A stretch of 64,000 nucleotides of DNA. Origin: Sutterella sp. GTDB taxonomy: Bacteria; Pseudomonadota; Gammaproteobacteria; Burkholderiales; Burkholderiaceae_F. Position 1 is the stretch's first letter. Each line of letters begins with the position of its first letter. Positions 24,912-34,582 of this stretch are shown here, piece by piece. Position numbers and translations under genes: made by a program. Under the pieces are notes generated by a model. That model did not search any database. It saw only the letters and a list, made by a program, of their open reading frames with translations, and was not told the origin of the DNA. The stretch is from contig DYBN01000036.1 of assembly GCA_019418605.1 (NCBI GenBank), positions 25,335-89,334 on the forward strand, read 5' to 3'.

Positions 24912-27153
24912 GTTCCCTCGTTTCATCCTGGCTGGTCTGCTGTCTGCGGTTTTTCTCGGAGCGCCGGGCGTCTTGTACGCGCAAACAAGCGCAGCCGCGC
25001 CTGAAGTCGCGCTCGCCTCTCCCTCCGGGACCGCGCCGGACGTCCTTACGGAGTCCTCCTCCGCGCCCGCAGCTCCCGCCCCGGCTCCGCGGCAGGCTCC
25101 CGTTGCTGAAGACTTCACGCTCTCGGCTCCCATGGCCGACAGCTCGGTGCCCGTGATCGTGGCTCCCGGAGCCGCTCCCGTGCAGCCGCAGGGCGCGCCC
25201 TCAGCTCCCTTAACGGAGCCCGAGCAGCCGCGCACGTTCACGACGCAGCCCGCTCAAACGGCTCCCGCAGCGCCTGCAGAGCCTGCGGCTGCGCCCGCAA
25301 GTCCTGAAGCAGCCGCTCAAACGACTTCTCCGGCCACTCCGGCTTCTCCGGCCTCTGCGGCTTCTCTGCCTGCGCCCGAAACAACTTCAAGCCCGGCGCC
25401 TGGCGCTGCGCCCGGGACGAGCGCGTCAGATCCGCTCATGACGGACGCCGCCGATCCTCTCTCGGCTCTTTTGTCACAAGGCGAGGCCGGCATCAAAATT
25501 GCCTTCCTGCTGCCTGAGGCGGACTCGCCCCTTGCCGGGCCTGCGGAAGACATCCTGCAGGGCGTGCTCGCGGCAAATTATGCATCAGAGGCTCCGCTTG
25601 AAGTGCTGCGCGTGCGGCCGGCCGCGGGCGAGTCTGCGGCAAGCCAACTTAAGCGCGCGGCGATGGCAGGCGCCATGGCCGCCATCGGCCCCCTGGAGCG
25701 CGACAAGGTGGCCGAGCTCGCGCGGCTCGAGTACCTGCCGCTGCCCGTCGTAACGCTCAATCAAATCGACATGGACCGCGCGGTGCCGCTCACCGAAGAG
25801 GAGATTGCCGTCAAGCGCAGCGAACTTGCCGCCAAGCGCGCCTCCGAGCAGCACTTAAGAGAGCTCATCATCGCCGAAACCAACGAGGCGCTCGGGGAAA
25901 CTGCGTCCGAGGCGCAGGCCGCACGCAAGTCTTCGGGCAGCATCAAGACGCGCTCGACGGTCCCGGGCCTTGTCTTTGCCGAAGAGCTCGAAGTCGAGGG
26001 CGTGCGCTACGAGCCCTTGGCGTTTCCGCACAACCTGCTCATGCTCGGGCTTTCGATGGAAGACGATGCCGCGCGCGTGGCGCGCCTGGGGCTTGCGGCG
26101 CTGCCGCCCGCCACAAGCCGCGGCGAGCGGCCCAAGGTGCTCCTGCTTGATCACGACACGCCGCTTGAAAAGCGCGTCTCGGGCGCTTTTGAGCGCACGC
26201 TTGTAGCCGCGGGCTTTGCGCCCGATCGTCTTACCGTCGATCTCAATCAGTTTCAGCGCGTGAGCAAATTTTTTGATCTTGCCGTCGAGCGGCTCGATGC
26301 AAGCGAATTCAACGAGGCGCTCATCGATCAGGAAGCCGACCCCGTGGGCTGGAGGCAGCAGCAAATCCGCATCCGGCGCTTGAAGGCCGCAAAGCGCGCC
26401 CGCGCCGCTCTGGCCGAGCCCCCGTACCACGCGATATTTCTTGCCATGGACGCCAAGACCGCCTCTTTGGTGCGCTCGCGCCTTCCGATGCGAAGCCGCA
26501 TCTGGGGCACGCCGATGATCAATCCGGGCGACCCGAAAAGCGATCCCCAGGCGCAGGCCATGACCTACGACCTGCTGCAGGTCGCCTTTGTCGAAAGCCC
26601 GCTTGTGCTTACGTTTGACGCCGCGGAGTTTGAAGACATCTACCGCGTGCCCGCCCCGCAGAGCACGGTGCAAAAGCGGCTCTTTGCACTGGGGGCCGAC
26701 GCCTTCGGCGCGGCCCGCACGATGGTGCACGGGGCAAATTCCGGCACGTTCGACGGGCTTCTCGGCACCATCGCCTACAACCTCACGCTCTCGCCCAAGG
26801 CCGAGCGGCGCGGACAAACCGCGATGATCTTTGGCGGAGAGCTGCGCGTGATGGACGAAAACGAAGTAGTCGAATACGAAAGCTTCAAGTCCAACACCCG
26901 GCGCATGCGCGCGCAGGCGCGCTCGCTTGAGAGGCTGCAGCGCGAGGCCGAGCAGGCCGCCCGCAAGGCGGGCACGCTCATCGACGAGGAGTCGGGAGCC
27001 GACGATGCGCTTGACAACTACAACTTCTCGGGCGACGCGGGCTTTGCGGCCGACCCCGCGATAGAGCAGCAGACAGAGCCTGAAGGCAGCGCGCCTTTGG
27101 GCACGCCGCAGCCCAGTCCCGAGCCTGATGTGCAGAGCCTGCCGCAGCCCTGA
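24910..27153 (+). CDS. lpoA: LppC/LpoA family penicillin-binding-protein activator
   Basis: A 747-residue protein: signal peptide (MFPRFILAGLLSAVF... to about residue 24), an Ala/Pro/Ser-rich low-complexity stretch (about 25-190), then the LppC domain with a periplasmic-binding fold (IKIAFLLPEADSPLAGPAED; AAIGPLERDKVAELARLEYLPLP; FDGLLGTIAYNLTLSPKAER). LpoA stimulates PBP1a at the outer membrane. Unlike the gamma-proteobacterial proteins there is no lipobox cysteine at the signal end. The C-terminus is again acidic and Pro-rich. Start at 24910 or 24901. Divergent from rsmI with at most a 2-nt overlap, and followed by a terminator. Confidence 0.86.
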   Translation: MFPRFILAGLLSAVFLGAPGVLYAQTSAAAPEVALASPSGTAPDVLTESSSAPAAPAPAPRQAPVAEDFTLSAPMADSSVPVIVAPGAAPVQPQGAPSAPLTEPEQPRTFTTQPAQTAPAAPAEPAAAPASPEAAAQTTSPATPASPASAASLPAPETTSSPAPGAAPGTSASDPLMTDAADPLSALLSQGEAGIKIAFLLPEADSPLAGPAEDILQGVLAANYASEAPLEVLRVRPAAGESAASQLKRAAMAGAMAAIGPLERDKVAELARLEYLPLPVVTLNQIDMDRAVPLTEEEIAVKRSELAAKRASEQHLRELIIAETNEALGETASEAQAARKSSGSIKTRSTVPGLVFAEELEVEGVRYEPLAFPHNLLMLGLSMEDDAARVARLGLAALPPATSRGERPKVLLLDHDTPLEKRVSGAFERTLVAAGFAPDRLTVDLNQFQRVSKFFDLAVERLDASEFNEALIDQEADPVGWRQQQIRIRRLKAAKRARAALAEPPYHAIFLAMDAKTASLVRSRLPMRSRIWGTPMINPGDPKSDPQAQAMTYDLLQVAFVESPLVLTFDAAEFEDIYRVPAPQSTVQKRLFALGADAFGAARTMVHGANSGTFDGLLGTIAYNLTLSPKAERRGQTAMIFGGELRVMDENEVVEYESFKSNTRRMRAQARSLERLQREAEQAARKAGTLIDEESGADDALDNYNFSGDAGFAADPAIEQQTEPEGSAPLGTPQPSPEPDVQSLPQP

Positions 27154-27195
27154 CAAATGATCAACACCAGGTAAATCAACACCAAGTAAAGACGC

Positions 27196-27234
27196 AAGGC
27201 GCCCCCGAAACGAAGCGGCGCCTTCCTTTTGTTT
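27196..27234 (+). terminator. Intrinsic terminator after lpoA
   Basis: AAGGCGCC (27196-27203) pairs with GGCGCCTT (27217-27224), followed by CCTTTTGTTT. Located 42 nt after the lpoA stop and just before uup. Confidence 0.65.
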
Positions 27235-27248
27235 ACACACCGAGCACC

Positions 27249-29096
27249 ATGTCCATCATCACCCTTTCGGAAGCCGAACTTGCCTGGGGCGATCTGCCCC
27301 TACTCGATCATGCGGCCATGAGCCTTGAAGCGGGCGAGCGCGTAGGCCTCATCGGGCGCAACGGCACGGGCAAGAGTTCCCTTCTTCAGGTCATCGCCGG
27401 CGTGGAAAAGCTCGATGCGGGCGAAGTGCGCCGCCAGGACGGCCTGCGGCGCATCTATGTCGAGCAGGAGCCCTTTTTGCCCGAAGCTCCCACGATCAAG
27501 GATTCGCTCATTGCGCGCGGGAAAATTGACGCCATTGCCGACGAGCGCGACAAGTGGACTGCGCTCGCGCGGCTTGACGCGTACCTGCAAAAGCTCAGCG
27601 TCAAAAGCGGGCTTTCCGTGGCAAGCGCCTCCGGGGGAGAAAAAAAGCGCGCGGCGCTCGCGCTTGCTTTAAGCGCGCAGCCCGATTTGCTCCTTCTTGA
27701 CGAGCCCACCAACCACCTCGACGTGGAGACGATCCTTGCGCTTGAAGACATCCTCAAGACCGAGTACCGCAACGGCCGCACCCTGATGGTGATCACGCAC
27801 GATAGGGCCTTTCTCGACGACGTGGTCACGCGCATCGTGGAGCTCGACCGCGGGGTGTTGCGCAGCTACCCCGGCAACTTCGCAGCCTACGAAACGCGAA
27901 AGAGCGAAGAGCTTGCCGCCGAAGAGCTGCAGCGCGCGCGCTTTGACAAGTTCTGGGCCCAGGAGGAGGTGTGGATTCGCAAGGGAATTGAAGCGCGCCG
28001 CACCCGCAACGAAGGGCGCGTAAGAAGGCTCGAAGCCCTGCGGCGCGAAAGAGCCGCGCGGCGCGACCGGATGGGGCAGGTGCGGCTTTCAATCGACGCG
28101 GGAGAAAAAAGCGGCCGGGTGGTGGCCGAAGTGACGGGACTTTGCAAGTCCTTTGGCGATCGGGCAATCGTCAAAAACCTCGACTTCAAGCTCATGCGCG
28201 GCGACAAACTGGGGCTTGTGGGCCCCAACGGCGCGGGCAAGTCCACGCTCATCAAGCTGCTTCTCGGCACCCTTGCCCCGGACGCCGGCACGGTGAAGCT
28301 TGGCACCAACCTCAAAATCGCCTACTTCGATCAGCTGCGCGAGCAGCTTGATTTAACAAAGACCGTGGCCGAGACCATCAGCCCGGGCAGTCAGTGGGTG
28401 GAGATTGCGGGCGAGAAAAAGCACATCATGACCTACCTTGCCGACTTTCTCTTTGCCCCGCACCGCGCCGAGGTGCCGGTATCCAACCTCTCGGGAGGCG
28501 AGCGCAACCGGCTACTGCTTGCGCGCCTTTTTGCGCTGCCCGCAAACCTGCTCGTGCTCGATGAACCCACAAACGACCTTGACATCGACTCGCTTGAACT
28601 TCTTGAAGACACGCTTGAGCGCTACCCGGGCACGATCATCCTGGTAAGCCACGACCGGCGCTTTCTTGACGACGTGGTCACGCAGGTGCTGGCTCCCGTC
28701 AATTACGTCCGCCCCGACGGGCGCTGGATGGAGTTTGTGGGAGGCTATGAGGACTGGGTGCGGCAGCGCCCGGCGCTGCCGCAAGAACCTTCCGCGGGCT
28801 CAAGCCCGTCAAAGGCCCCGCGCCCGAAGGCCGCGGCGCCGCGCCCGCGCGAAGAAAAGCTTCGCATGAGCTTTAAGGAGAAAAAGGAGCTCGAAGAGCT
28901 CCCCTCTAAAATCGAGGCGCTTGAAGCCGAGCAAAACGCACTCCTCTCCCGCATGAGCGAGCCCGATTACTTCAAAAGCAGCATCGAGCAGCAGCTCTCC
29001 GACAAGGCGCGCGCCGAAGAGTTGCCCGCTCTCATTGAAGAGGCCTACGCGCGCTGGGAGGCGCTCGCGCAAAAAGCAGAGCTCTGCGCCAAATAG
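27249..29096 (+). CDS. uup: ABC-F family ATPase Uup
   Basis: A 615-residue soluble protein with two ABC ATPase domains and no membrane segment. Walker A motifs GRNGTGKSS (about 37) and GPNGAGKST (about 330); signature SGGEKKRAAL and SGGERNRLLL; Walker B LLLDEPTNHLD and LVLDEPTNDLD. The region between has the ABC-F linker, and the C-terminus has a coiled-coil (about 540-615, EKKELEELPSKIEALEAEQN) as in Uup, where it binds branched DNA or ribosome-related targets. Uup limits precise excision and supports ribosome function in E. coli. Confidence 0.92.
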   Translation: MSIITLSEAELAWGDLPLLDHAAMSLEAGERVGLIGRNGTGKSSLLQVIAGVEKLDAGEVRRQDGLRRIYVEQEPFLPEAPTIKDSLIARGKIDAIADERDKWTALARLDAYLQKLSVKSGLSVASASGGEKKRAALALALSAQPDLLLLDEPTNHLDVETILALEDILKTEYRNGRTLMVITHDRAFLDDVVTRIVELDRGVLRSYPGNFAAYETRKSEELAAEELQRARFDKFWAQEEVWIRKGIEARRTRNEGRVRRLEALRRERAARRDRMGQVRLSIDAGEKSGRVVAEVTGLCKSFGDRAIVKNLDFKLMRGDKLGLVGPNGAGKSTLIKLLLGTLAPDAGTVKLGTNLKIAYFDQLREQLDLTKTVAETISPGSQWVEIAGEKKHIMTYLADFLFAPHRAEVPVSNLSGGERNRLLLARLFALPANLLVLDEPTNDLDIDSLELLEDTLERYPGTIILVSHDRRFLDDVVTQVLAPVNYVRPDGRWMEFVGGYEDWVRQRPALPQEPSAGSSPSKAPRPKAAAPRPREEKLRMSFKEKKELEELPSKIEALEAEQNALLSRMSEPDYFKSSIEQQLSDKARAEELPALIEEAYARWEALAQKAELCAK

Positions 29097-29159
29097 CCCC
29101 CGTCCGAGAAAAGTTTCCCGCATCGGTTCACCCAACGAAAAAAAGTTGCCCTCCAGCCC

Positions 29160-30635
29160 ATGCTCAACGACATTCTTGCCAGCGAAGACTTCTGGATTGC
29201 CGCCGTCGGCGCCGGGGCCGTCGCGCTGCAGATTTTTCTTGCCCTCTCGGTCATCCTGCGCGTGATCATGACGCGCCATCCGCCCGGCAGCGCCTTTGCC
29301 TGGATCATGCTCACGGTGGCGCTGCCCTACGTAGGATTTTTTCTGTACGTGATGATCGGCGAGCGCCCGATCGGGCGCTGGCGCGCCTACAAGCTCAAGC
29401 ACATCCTCGCGGCCTGGGAGAAGGCGCGCGCGGCCGATCGCGGCTCGCAGCGCCTTCCCGCCTCGCAGCGCCACCGGGGGCTGGTGGAGCTTGCGCAAAA
29501 GTTGGGCGACCTGCCGATGACCTCGGGCTCAAAGCTGGAGCTCCTCTCCGACTCCATCGAAGCCCTCGAGCGCATGCTCGAAGACATCCGCGCCGCGCGC
29601 AAATCGATTTCGATGGAGTTCTACATCTGGAGCCTGGGAGGCTACAGCGACAAAATCGCGCAGGCCGTAATCGAGGCCGCGCAGCGGGGGCTCACCTGCC
29701 GCATTCTGGTCGACGACATCGGCAGCCATCAGTTTCTGCGCTCGCCCTGGCCCGCGCGGTTTCTTGCCGCGGGCGTGCACTTTAACCGCGCCCTGCCCGT
29801 GAGCTTTCTTGCGCTCAACAAAGGGCGCGCCGATCTGCGGCTGCACCGCAAGACGGTGATCATCGACGACGCCGTGGGCTACACGGGCAGCCTCAACATG
29901 ATCGACCCCAACTTCTTCAACATCAGCGAAGGCGTGGGCGAATGGATCGACGCGATGGTGCGCATCGAAGGCACGGCGGTCACGGATCTCAACGAGGTCT
30001 TTTTCTTTGACTGGGCCCTGCAACCCGACGACGAGGGACGAGCGCCCCACTACGCGGGATCGCTGCCGCGCACGACTCCCGCGGGTAACGCTTCGGTCAC
30101 GGTCGTGCCCTCCGGACCCACGACGGTTGACGACGCCAACAAGCGCCTCATCATCGAGGCCATCAACTGCGCAAGAAGCCACGTGCTTCTTACCACGCCC
30201 TACTTCGTGCCCGACGAGTCGCTTGTGATCGCCATTCAAAACGCAGCGCTGCGCGGCGTTGAAGTGAGACTGTGCGTGCCCGAGCGGTGCGACTCGCGCT
30301 TTGTGAGCTGGGCAAGCCGCCGCTACTTCAGCGACCTCATGGCCTGCGGCGTGAAGATTCTGAGCTTTAAGGGAGGCGTGCTGCACACCAAGGCCATCAC
30401 GGTCGACAGCGACTTCGCGCTCTTTGGCACGGTCAACCTCGACAATCGGAGCCTGCACTTAAATTTCGAGATGATGCTGCTTATTTTCGACAAGCACTTC
30501 GTCGAAGACCTCTCGCAGCTGCAGCGCAGCTACGAGAGGCGCTCAAGCCGCGTCAATCCCCTCTTGTGGCACAAGCGAAGCCGCGGGCAGCGCTTTCTTG
30601 AAGGCCTGTGCTACCTCGTCTCGCCGCTGCTCTAA
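29160..30635 (+). CDS. clsA: Cardiolipin synthase A
   Basis: A 491-residue inner-membrane phospholipase-D family enzyme making cardiolipin from phosphatidylglycerol. Two N-terminal helices (about 12-32 and 42-64) precede two HKD catalytic motifs: LHRKTVIIDDAVGYTGSLNM (about 225) and LHTKAITVDSDFALFGTVNL (about 405). The Cls-specific WIMLTVALPYVGFFLY helix is clear, and the C-terminus is short and basic. It follows uup by 63 nt in the same direction. A GC hairpin (30654-30672) lies between it and the convergent next gene. Confidence 0.94.
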   Translation: MLNDILASEDFWIAAVGAGAVALQIFLALSVILRVIMTRHPPGSAFAWIMLTVALPYVGFFLYVMIGERPIGRWRAYKLKHILAAWEKARAADRGSQRLPASQRHRGLVELAQKLGDLPMTSGSKLELLSDSIEALERMLEDIRAARKSISMEFYIWSLGGYSDKIAQAVIEAAQRGLTCRILVDDIGSHQFLRSPWPARFLAAGVHFNRALPVSFLALNKGRADLRLHRKTVIIDDAVGYTGSLNMIDPNFFNISEGVGEWIDAMVRIEGTAVTDLNEVFFFDWALQPDDEGRAPHYAGSLPRTTPAGNASVTVVPSGPTTVDDANKRLIIEAINCARSHVLLTTPYFVPDESLVIAIQNAALRGVEVRLCVPERCDSRFVSWASRRYFSDLMACGVKILSFKGGVLHTKAITVDSDFALFGTVNLDNRSLHLNFEMMLLIFDKHFVEDLSQLQRSYERRSSRVNPLLWHKRSRGQRFLEGLCYLVSPLL

Positions 30636-30653
30636 AACCTACGCGAAGGGGCG

Positions 30654-30672
30654 GGCGGGCCGGCGGCCCGCC
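30654..30672. other. Hairpin between convergent clsA and ORF-3-like gene
   Basis: GGCGGGCC (30654-30661) pairs with GGCCCGCC (30665-30672) around a 3-nt loop. No T-run on either strand; may still be a boundary element. Confidence 0.4.
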
Positions 30673-30690
30673 AAGCCAAGAATTGGCGCC

Positions 30691-31356
30691 CTACGGCTTG
30701 TTTTTGGCTGCAGTGCTCCTGGCCTTCCCGGGCTTTTTCTTTTTGAGCGACTCTTCGTACTCCTTCACCGAGCAAAAGCCAAGGAACTTGTCCCAGGTCT
30801 CTTCGTCGCTCTCCATTCCGAGCCACTCGCGAATGTTCGCGAGCTCTTCGGGGTCGCTCACCTTGCCCTCGTGCTCTTCGTCAAAGAGCCTGCGGATGTT
30901 TTCAAAGCCCCAGATTCCGCCGCAGTCCTCGGGCGGCGGCGCTCCCTTGGAGTCAACGACGACGGGCTCTTCTTCGTCTCTTGAAACGTCCACTCCTTCG
31001 AAAGTGATGACAAGCTCCCAGTCGTCGCCGAAGTCGTAGCGGTAATAAAACTTGTTGAAGCCGTCTTTGACAAAGCCAGCAAGAGAAATCTCGTCGGCGT
31101 CGATGGCGTCGGGCGACACAAACTCAATGTCATCGTGCATGCTCTTGTCGACGATGCGCCAGGGCGCAAAACCGTAGCGCATCATGCCGCCGCCGAGCGA
31201 CTCGACGAATTCAAAGAGGTGAAAGCCGCACCAGTCAAAGGCATCCTGAATGGCATGGTGAAAATCCAGGAACGTGCTCTTGGGAGGCATGGCGATTTTT
31301 CGCCACACCGGAGGCTTGCTCACGCCTTTTAACTGCACTTTGTAGAGAAACATCAT
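30691..31356 (-). CDS. pRiA4b ORF-3-like (IS1096 passenger-type) family protein, unknown function
   Basis: A 221-residue protein with the family blocks VQLKGVSKPPVWRKIAMPP near the N-terminus, AIQDAFDWCGFHLFEFV and YYRYDFGDDWELVITFEGV, then CGGIWGFENIRRL; the C-terminus is Lys-rich. Members of this family occur near plasmids and IS elements but no transposase or resolvase activity has been shown, and no IS ends are seen around it. It may be an orphan chromosomal gene. AGGAG lies before the double ATG. Function unknown. Confidence 0.85.
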   Translation of the reverse strand: MMFLYKVQLKGVSKPPVWRKIAMPPKSTFLDFHHAIQDAFDWCGFHLFEFVESLGGGMMRYGFAPWRIVDKSMHDDIEFVSPDAIDADEISLAGFVKDGFNKFYYRYDFGDDWELVITFEGVDVSRDEEEPVVVDSKGAPPPEDCGGIWGFENIRRLFDEEHEGKVSDPEELANIREWLGMESDEETWDKFLGFCSVKEYEESLKKKKPGKARSTAAKNKP

Positions 31357-31400
31357 GAGTGGGGGCTCCTGATATAAAAAATCGTCGGAAGGCTGCGCGC

Positions 31401-32954
31401 CTACTTCCAGACAAGAAGGCTTTTTCCCGTCATTTCCGCGGGCGGCTCAACGCCCATGAGTTCAAGGACCGTGGGCGCCACGTCGGCAAGAGAGCCGTTG
31501 CGAAGGGCGGCCACGCGGTCCGAGACAACCACAACCGGCACGGGATTCAAGGAGTGCGCCGTATTGGGCGAGCCGTCGGCGTTAACCGCATTGTCGGCGT
31601 TGCCGTGATCGGCAATCTGCACGACTTCGTAGCCCGCCTCCCGCGCGGCTTCAACCACGGTCCTGGCGCACGCGTCAACGGCCGAAACCGCCTTTTTGAT
31701 CGCCTCGTACACCCCCGTGTGCCCCACCATGTCGCCGTTGGCAAAATTCAGGCACACGAAGTTGTACTTTTTCTCAGCAAGCGCCGCGGCAAGGTCCCGG
31801 GCCACTTCAAAGGCGCTCATTTCGGGCTTCAAGTCGTAGGTCGCCACCTTGGGGCTTGGCACGAGAATGCGCTCCTCTCCCTCAAAGGGCGCCTCGCGCC
31901 CGCCGTTTAAAAAGAAGGTGACGTGCGCGTACTTTTCCGTCTCCGCAATGCGAAGCTGCTTTAAGCCCCGGGAGGCCACCCACTCGCCAATGGTGTTGAC
32001 GACGTTTTCCTTCGGGAAAAGAACGTGCAGTCCATCAAAGGTCGCGTCATAGGGCGTCATCGTCGCAAAGTAAAGCGGCAGCGTCTGCATGCCCGCGCGC
32101 TCCTCGCCCTCCGAAGCGCTCTGGGTGAGCACCTGCGTGAGCTCCCGGGCGCGGTCGTTGCGAAAGTTGATGAAGACCACCGCGTCGCCCGGGCGGATGC
32201 GCCCGACGGGGCGGTCCTCTTCGTCGACCAAAACAACGGGCTTGACGAATTCATCGGTGACGCCCGCCGCGTAGGAGTCTTCAAGCGCCTGCAGCATGTC
32301 GCGCGCATGCGCTCCCGCGCCCGAGACGAGCAGGTCGTAGGCCTGCCGCACGCGCTCCCAGCGCTTGTCGCGGTCCATCGCGTAGTAGCGCCCGATGAGG
32401 CTTGCAACCGTGCCGGCAAGCTCGCCCTTCTCGATGCGCTGCAATACGCGCGCCAAGTACCCCCTGCCGCTGCGCGGGTCGGTGTCGCGCCCGTCCATGA
32501 AGGCGTGCACGTAGGTCTTTTCAATGCCCCTGCCGCGCGCCAGCGCAAGAAAGCGCTCAAGGTGCTCCAGGGACGAATGCACGCCCCCGTCGGAGAAAAG
32601 CCCCATGAAGTGCAGCGCCGCGCCCGTTTTTTGCACGTACTCAAAAAGCGCCTTTACTTCCGGGTTTTCCGAGAGAGACTCGGGCGAGCCCTCGGGGGCC
32701 CTGCAGGCGCGGTTGATTCTCACCAGGTCCTGGTAGACCACGCGGCCGGCGCCGATGTTGAGGTGTCCCACCTCGGAATTTCCCATCTGCCCCTCGGGCA
32801 GGCCCACGTTTTCGCCGTCGGTTCGCAGCAGCGCGTGCGGCCACTGCGCTTCAAGCGCGGTTAAAAACTGCGGCCGGGCCGCCGCAATGGCGTCGGCGCG
32901 CGACCCGTCGCCGCGCCCCCAGCCGTCAAGGATCATCAAAAGAACGTTTTGCAC
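31401..32954 (-). CDS. gpmI: 2,3-bisphosphoglycerate-independent phosphoglycerate mutase
   Basis: A 517-residue glycolytic enzyme interconverting 3- and 2-phosphoglycerate with two Mn ions. Visible: the N-terminal LLMILDGWGRGDGSRADAI metal site, the phospho-serine block GNSEVGHLNIGAGRVVYQD, AFMDGRDTDPRSGRGYL, INFRNDRARELT, the C-terminal metal-binding CLNFANGDMVGHTGVYEA and ADHGNADN. Length normal for the family. No clear operon partner; it is separated by a terminator from the gene upstream. Confidence 0.97.
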   Translation of the reverse strand: MQNVLLMILDGWGRGDGSRADAIAAARPQFLTALEAQWPHALLRTDGENVGLPEGQMGNSEVGHLNIGAGRVVYQDLVRINRACRAPEGSPESLSENPEVKALFEYVQKTGAALHFMGLFSDGGVHSSLEHLERFLALARGRGIEKTYVHAFMDGRDTDPRSGRGYLARVLQRIEKGELAGTVASLIGRYYAMDRDKRWERVRQAYDLLVSGAGAHARDMLQALEDSYAAGVTDEFVKPVVLVDEEDRPVGRIRPGDAVVFINFRNDRARELTQVLTQSASEGEERAGMQTLPLYFATMTPYDATFDGLHVLFPKENVVNTIGEWVASRGLKQLRIAETEKYAHVTFFLNGGREAPFEGEERILVPSPKVATYDLKPEMSAFEVARDLAAALAEKKYNFVCLNFANGDMVGHTGVYEAIKKAVSAVDACARTVVEAAREAGYEVVQIADHGNADNAVNADGSPNTAHSLNPVPVVVVSDRVAALRNGSLADVAPTVLELMGVEPPAEMTGKSLLVWK

Positions 32955-33120
32955 GATAAAACCACTCCGCCAATGCCGCGCACGCAGTCCCTCATACGGC
33001 CGTCAAACCCCAGGCGGGCGGCGCTGCATTGGTCTCTTGTCTTTGAGTTTCGGGCATGTTAACACGCAGGGTTTGGCGCCTTGCGAGCCTTTTTCCCAAA
33101 AAACTTTTTGAAGCGTCAAA

Positions 33121-33185
33121 GAAAACAAAAACGGCCCGCCTAAAAAGAGAGCCCCCTTCAAGGCTCAACTTTTCCGGCGGACCGT
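33121..33185 (-). terminator. Intrinsic terminator after the nitronate monooxygenase-like gene
   Basis: Read on the minus strand, ACGGTCCGCC and GGCGGGCCGT pair (one G-T) and are followed by TTTTTGTTTTC. A nested GAGCC/GGCTC stem is in the loop. It lies directly downstream of the stop at 33227. Confidence 0.75.
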
Positions 33186-33226
33186 CAGCCGTCCTTAACG
33201 ATGTTTCCCGCAGGCCGCAACGGGCT

Positions 33227-34483
33227 TTAAAGCGGACGGGCCACTTCGATGTGGTCTCCCGTGCTCGTCATGTAGTCGTTGTAGATCTGTTCGGCCGTGG
33301 GCAGATACCAGGTCCCGTCGGGGAGCTTCACGGTCGTCTCCTTCAAGCGCGAGACGGTTGCGCCGCACGTCCAGACCTTGTAGTTGCGCATCTGCGTGCA
33401 CAGGCAGCACTTGCCGTGCTCGGGCATGGGGGCTCCGGTTTCGCGCGCTTCTTTTCTTGCGTACCACTCCTTGATGTAGGAGCACTGGCCCTTGGAGAGC
33501 AAATAGCCGTAGGTCTCGCAGTTGGGGCGGATTTCGCTTGTGATCGCGGGCGAGTACTTGAGCATGCGCATCGGATAGCCCGTGGTCGAGAAGTGATTGA
33601 CTTCCACGTCTTCGGGGAGACTGTCGAGATAGCGCTGCTTGACCTCGTCGGGCAGCCCGCACTCCTTGGCAATCGTAAAGCGCGTGGCAACCTGCACGCC
33701 GTCGGCCTTGGCGTCGCGCATCATGTGCACCGCGTCGCCCCCGGTGAAGACGCCTCCGGCGGCAAAGACCGGAATGTGCGCCATGCCGTTGTCGGCGAGG
33801 AACTTTTTGACGTCAACGACGATGTCTTCGAGCTTGTAGTCGGCCCAATCGTCGCCAAAGCCCAGGTGCCCGCCCGCAAGCGGCCCCTCGACAACGACGT
33901 AGTCCGGAAGCCTCTCAACCTGATTGGCGCGCTGAATGAAAACCTTCAGGGCGCGCACGGAGGAGACGATGATGCCAAGCAGCGCCTCGCGAAAACGCGG
34001 GTTGTCCTTCATCAGGCGCAGGCTCGACAAATGCAGGCCCGCCCCCATCGTGATGCCGTCGATGCCCGCGTCAAGCGCTGCGTTGAGCCGCACCTTGAGC
34101 GTGTCGCTTGCCGCGTTCATGGTGAGCTTTTCCATGCAGTTCAAAAGCACGAGCCCCTTGCCCGTCTTGCGGCTCATGACGTGCCCGATGTAGAGCTTGG
34201 TCGCCTCCTCAAGGTCCTTCAAGTCAAACGACTCGGCGCTCTTGTCGGGATTGTTGATGAACTCCTTCAGGCGCCGGGTCTTGGTCTGGCTGTAGTGCGT
34301 GCCAAGCTCGCGGTCGCAGACGTCCATTAAAAGCGCATCCGACAAATGCGCAATCCCGCCCAGCTTCTCTACGGCGAGGACGAGCCTGGAGTTGGAAATG
34401 TTGACCCCCATGCCTCCGACCATCAGGGGCTTGTACTGACGGCCGCCAAGAGTGACTGAATAATCGCTGAGCTTTTCCTGCAT
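33227..34483 (-). CDS. Nitronate monooxygenase/2-nitropropane dioxygenase-like flavoprotein with C-terminal Cys cluster
   Basis: A 418-residue TIM-barrel FMN protein of the NMO/PfaD-like family: PLMVGGMGVNISNSRLVLAV, IDGITMGAGLHLSSLRLMKD, VVVEGPLAGGHLGFG and HIPVFAAGGVFTGGDAVHMM (phosphate-binding loop). Unlike ordinary NMOs it ends with an extra region carrying Cys322, Cys334, Cys359, Cys360, Cys362 and Cys373 (GKCCLC...TC), which could hold an iron-sulfur cluster or zinc. So it may be a flavin/FeS oxidoreductase rather than a plain nitronate oxygenase, as expected in an anaerobe. It shares the operator TAGGGATWAACCCTW with the divergent DtxR-like gene, and is followed by a terminator. Substrate unknown. 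Confidence 0.8.
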   Translation of the reverse strand: MQEKLSDYSVTLGGRQYKPLMVGGMGVNISNSRLVLAVEKLGGIAHLSDALLMDVCDRELGTHYSQTKTRRLKEFINNPDKSAESFDLKDLEEATKLYIGHVMSRKTGKGLVLLNCMEKLTMNAASDTLKVRLNAALDAGIDGITMGAGLHLSSLRLMKDNPRFREALLGIIVSSVRALKVFIQRANQVERLPDYVVVEGPLAGGHLGFGDDWADYKLEDIVVDVKKFLADNGMAHIPVFAAGGVFTGGDAVHMMRDAKADGVQVATRFTIAKECGLPDEVKQRYLDSLPEDVEVNHFSTTGYPMRMLKYSPAITSEIRPNCETYGYLLSKGQCSYIKEWYARKEARETGAPMPEHGKCCLCTQMRNYKVWTCGATVSRLKETTVKLPDGTWYLPTAEQIYNDYMTSTGDHIEVARPL

Positions 34484-34567
34484 TTTCTGACCCGGACTCC
34501 AAAAGAAAGGGACAATCGGTGGCGCAAAGTTTGCTCTTTAAAAAAAGGTAAAAGAGAGGCACAAAAA

Positions 34568-34582
34568 TAGGGATAAACCCTA
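34568..34582. promoter_or_regulatory. Operator copy 1 (NMO side)
   Basis: TAGGGATAAACCCTA: an inverted repeat TAGGG/CCCTA with AT-rich centre, about 85 bp upstream of the NMO-like start. Almost identical to copy 2. Confidence 0.65.

Noticed and set aside
30691..31356. Mobile element from the IS1096-passenger-type gene
   Set aside because: No transposase, terminal inverted repeats or target duplications were seen on either side.
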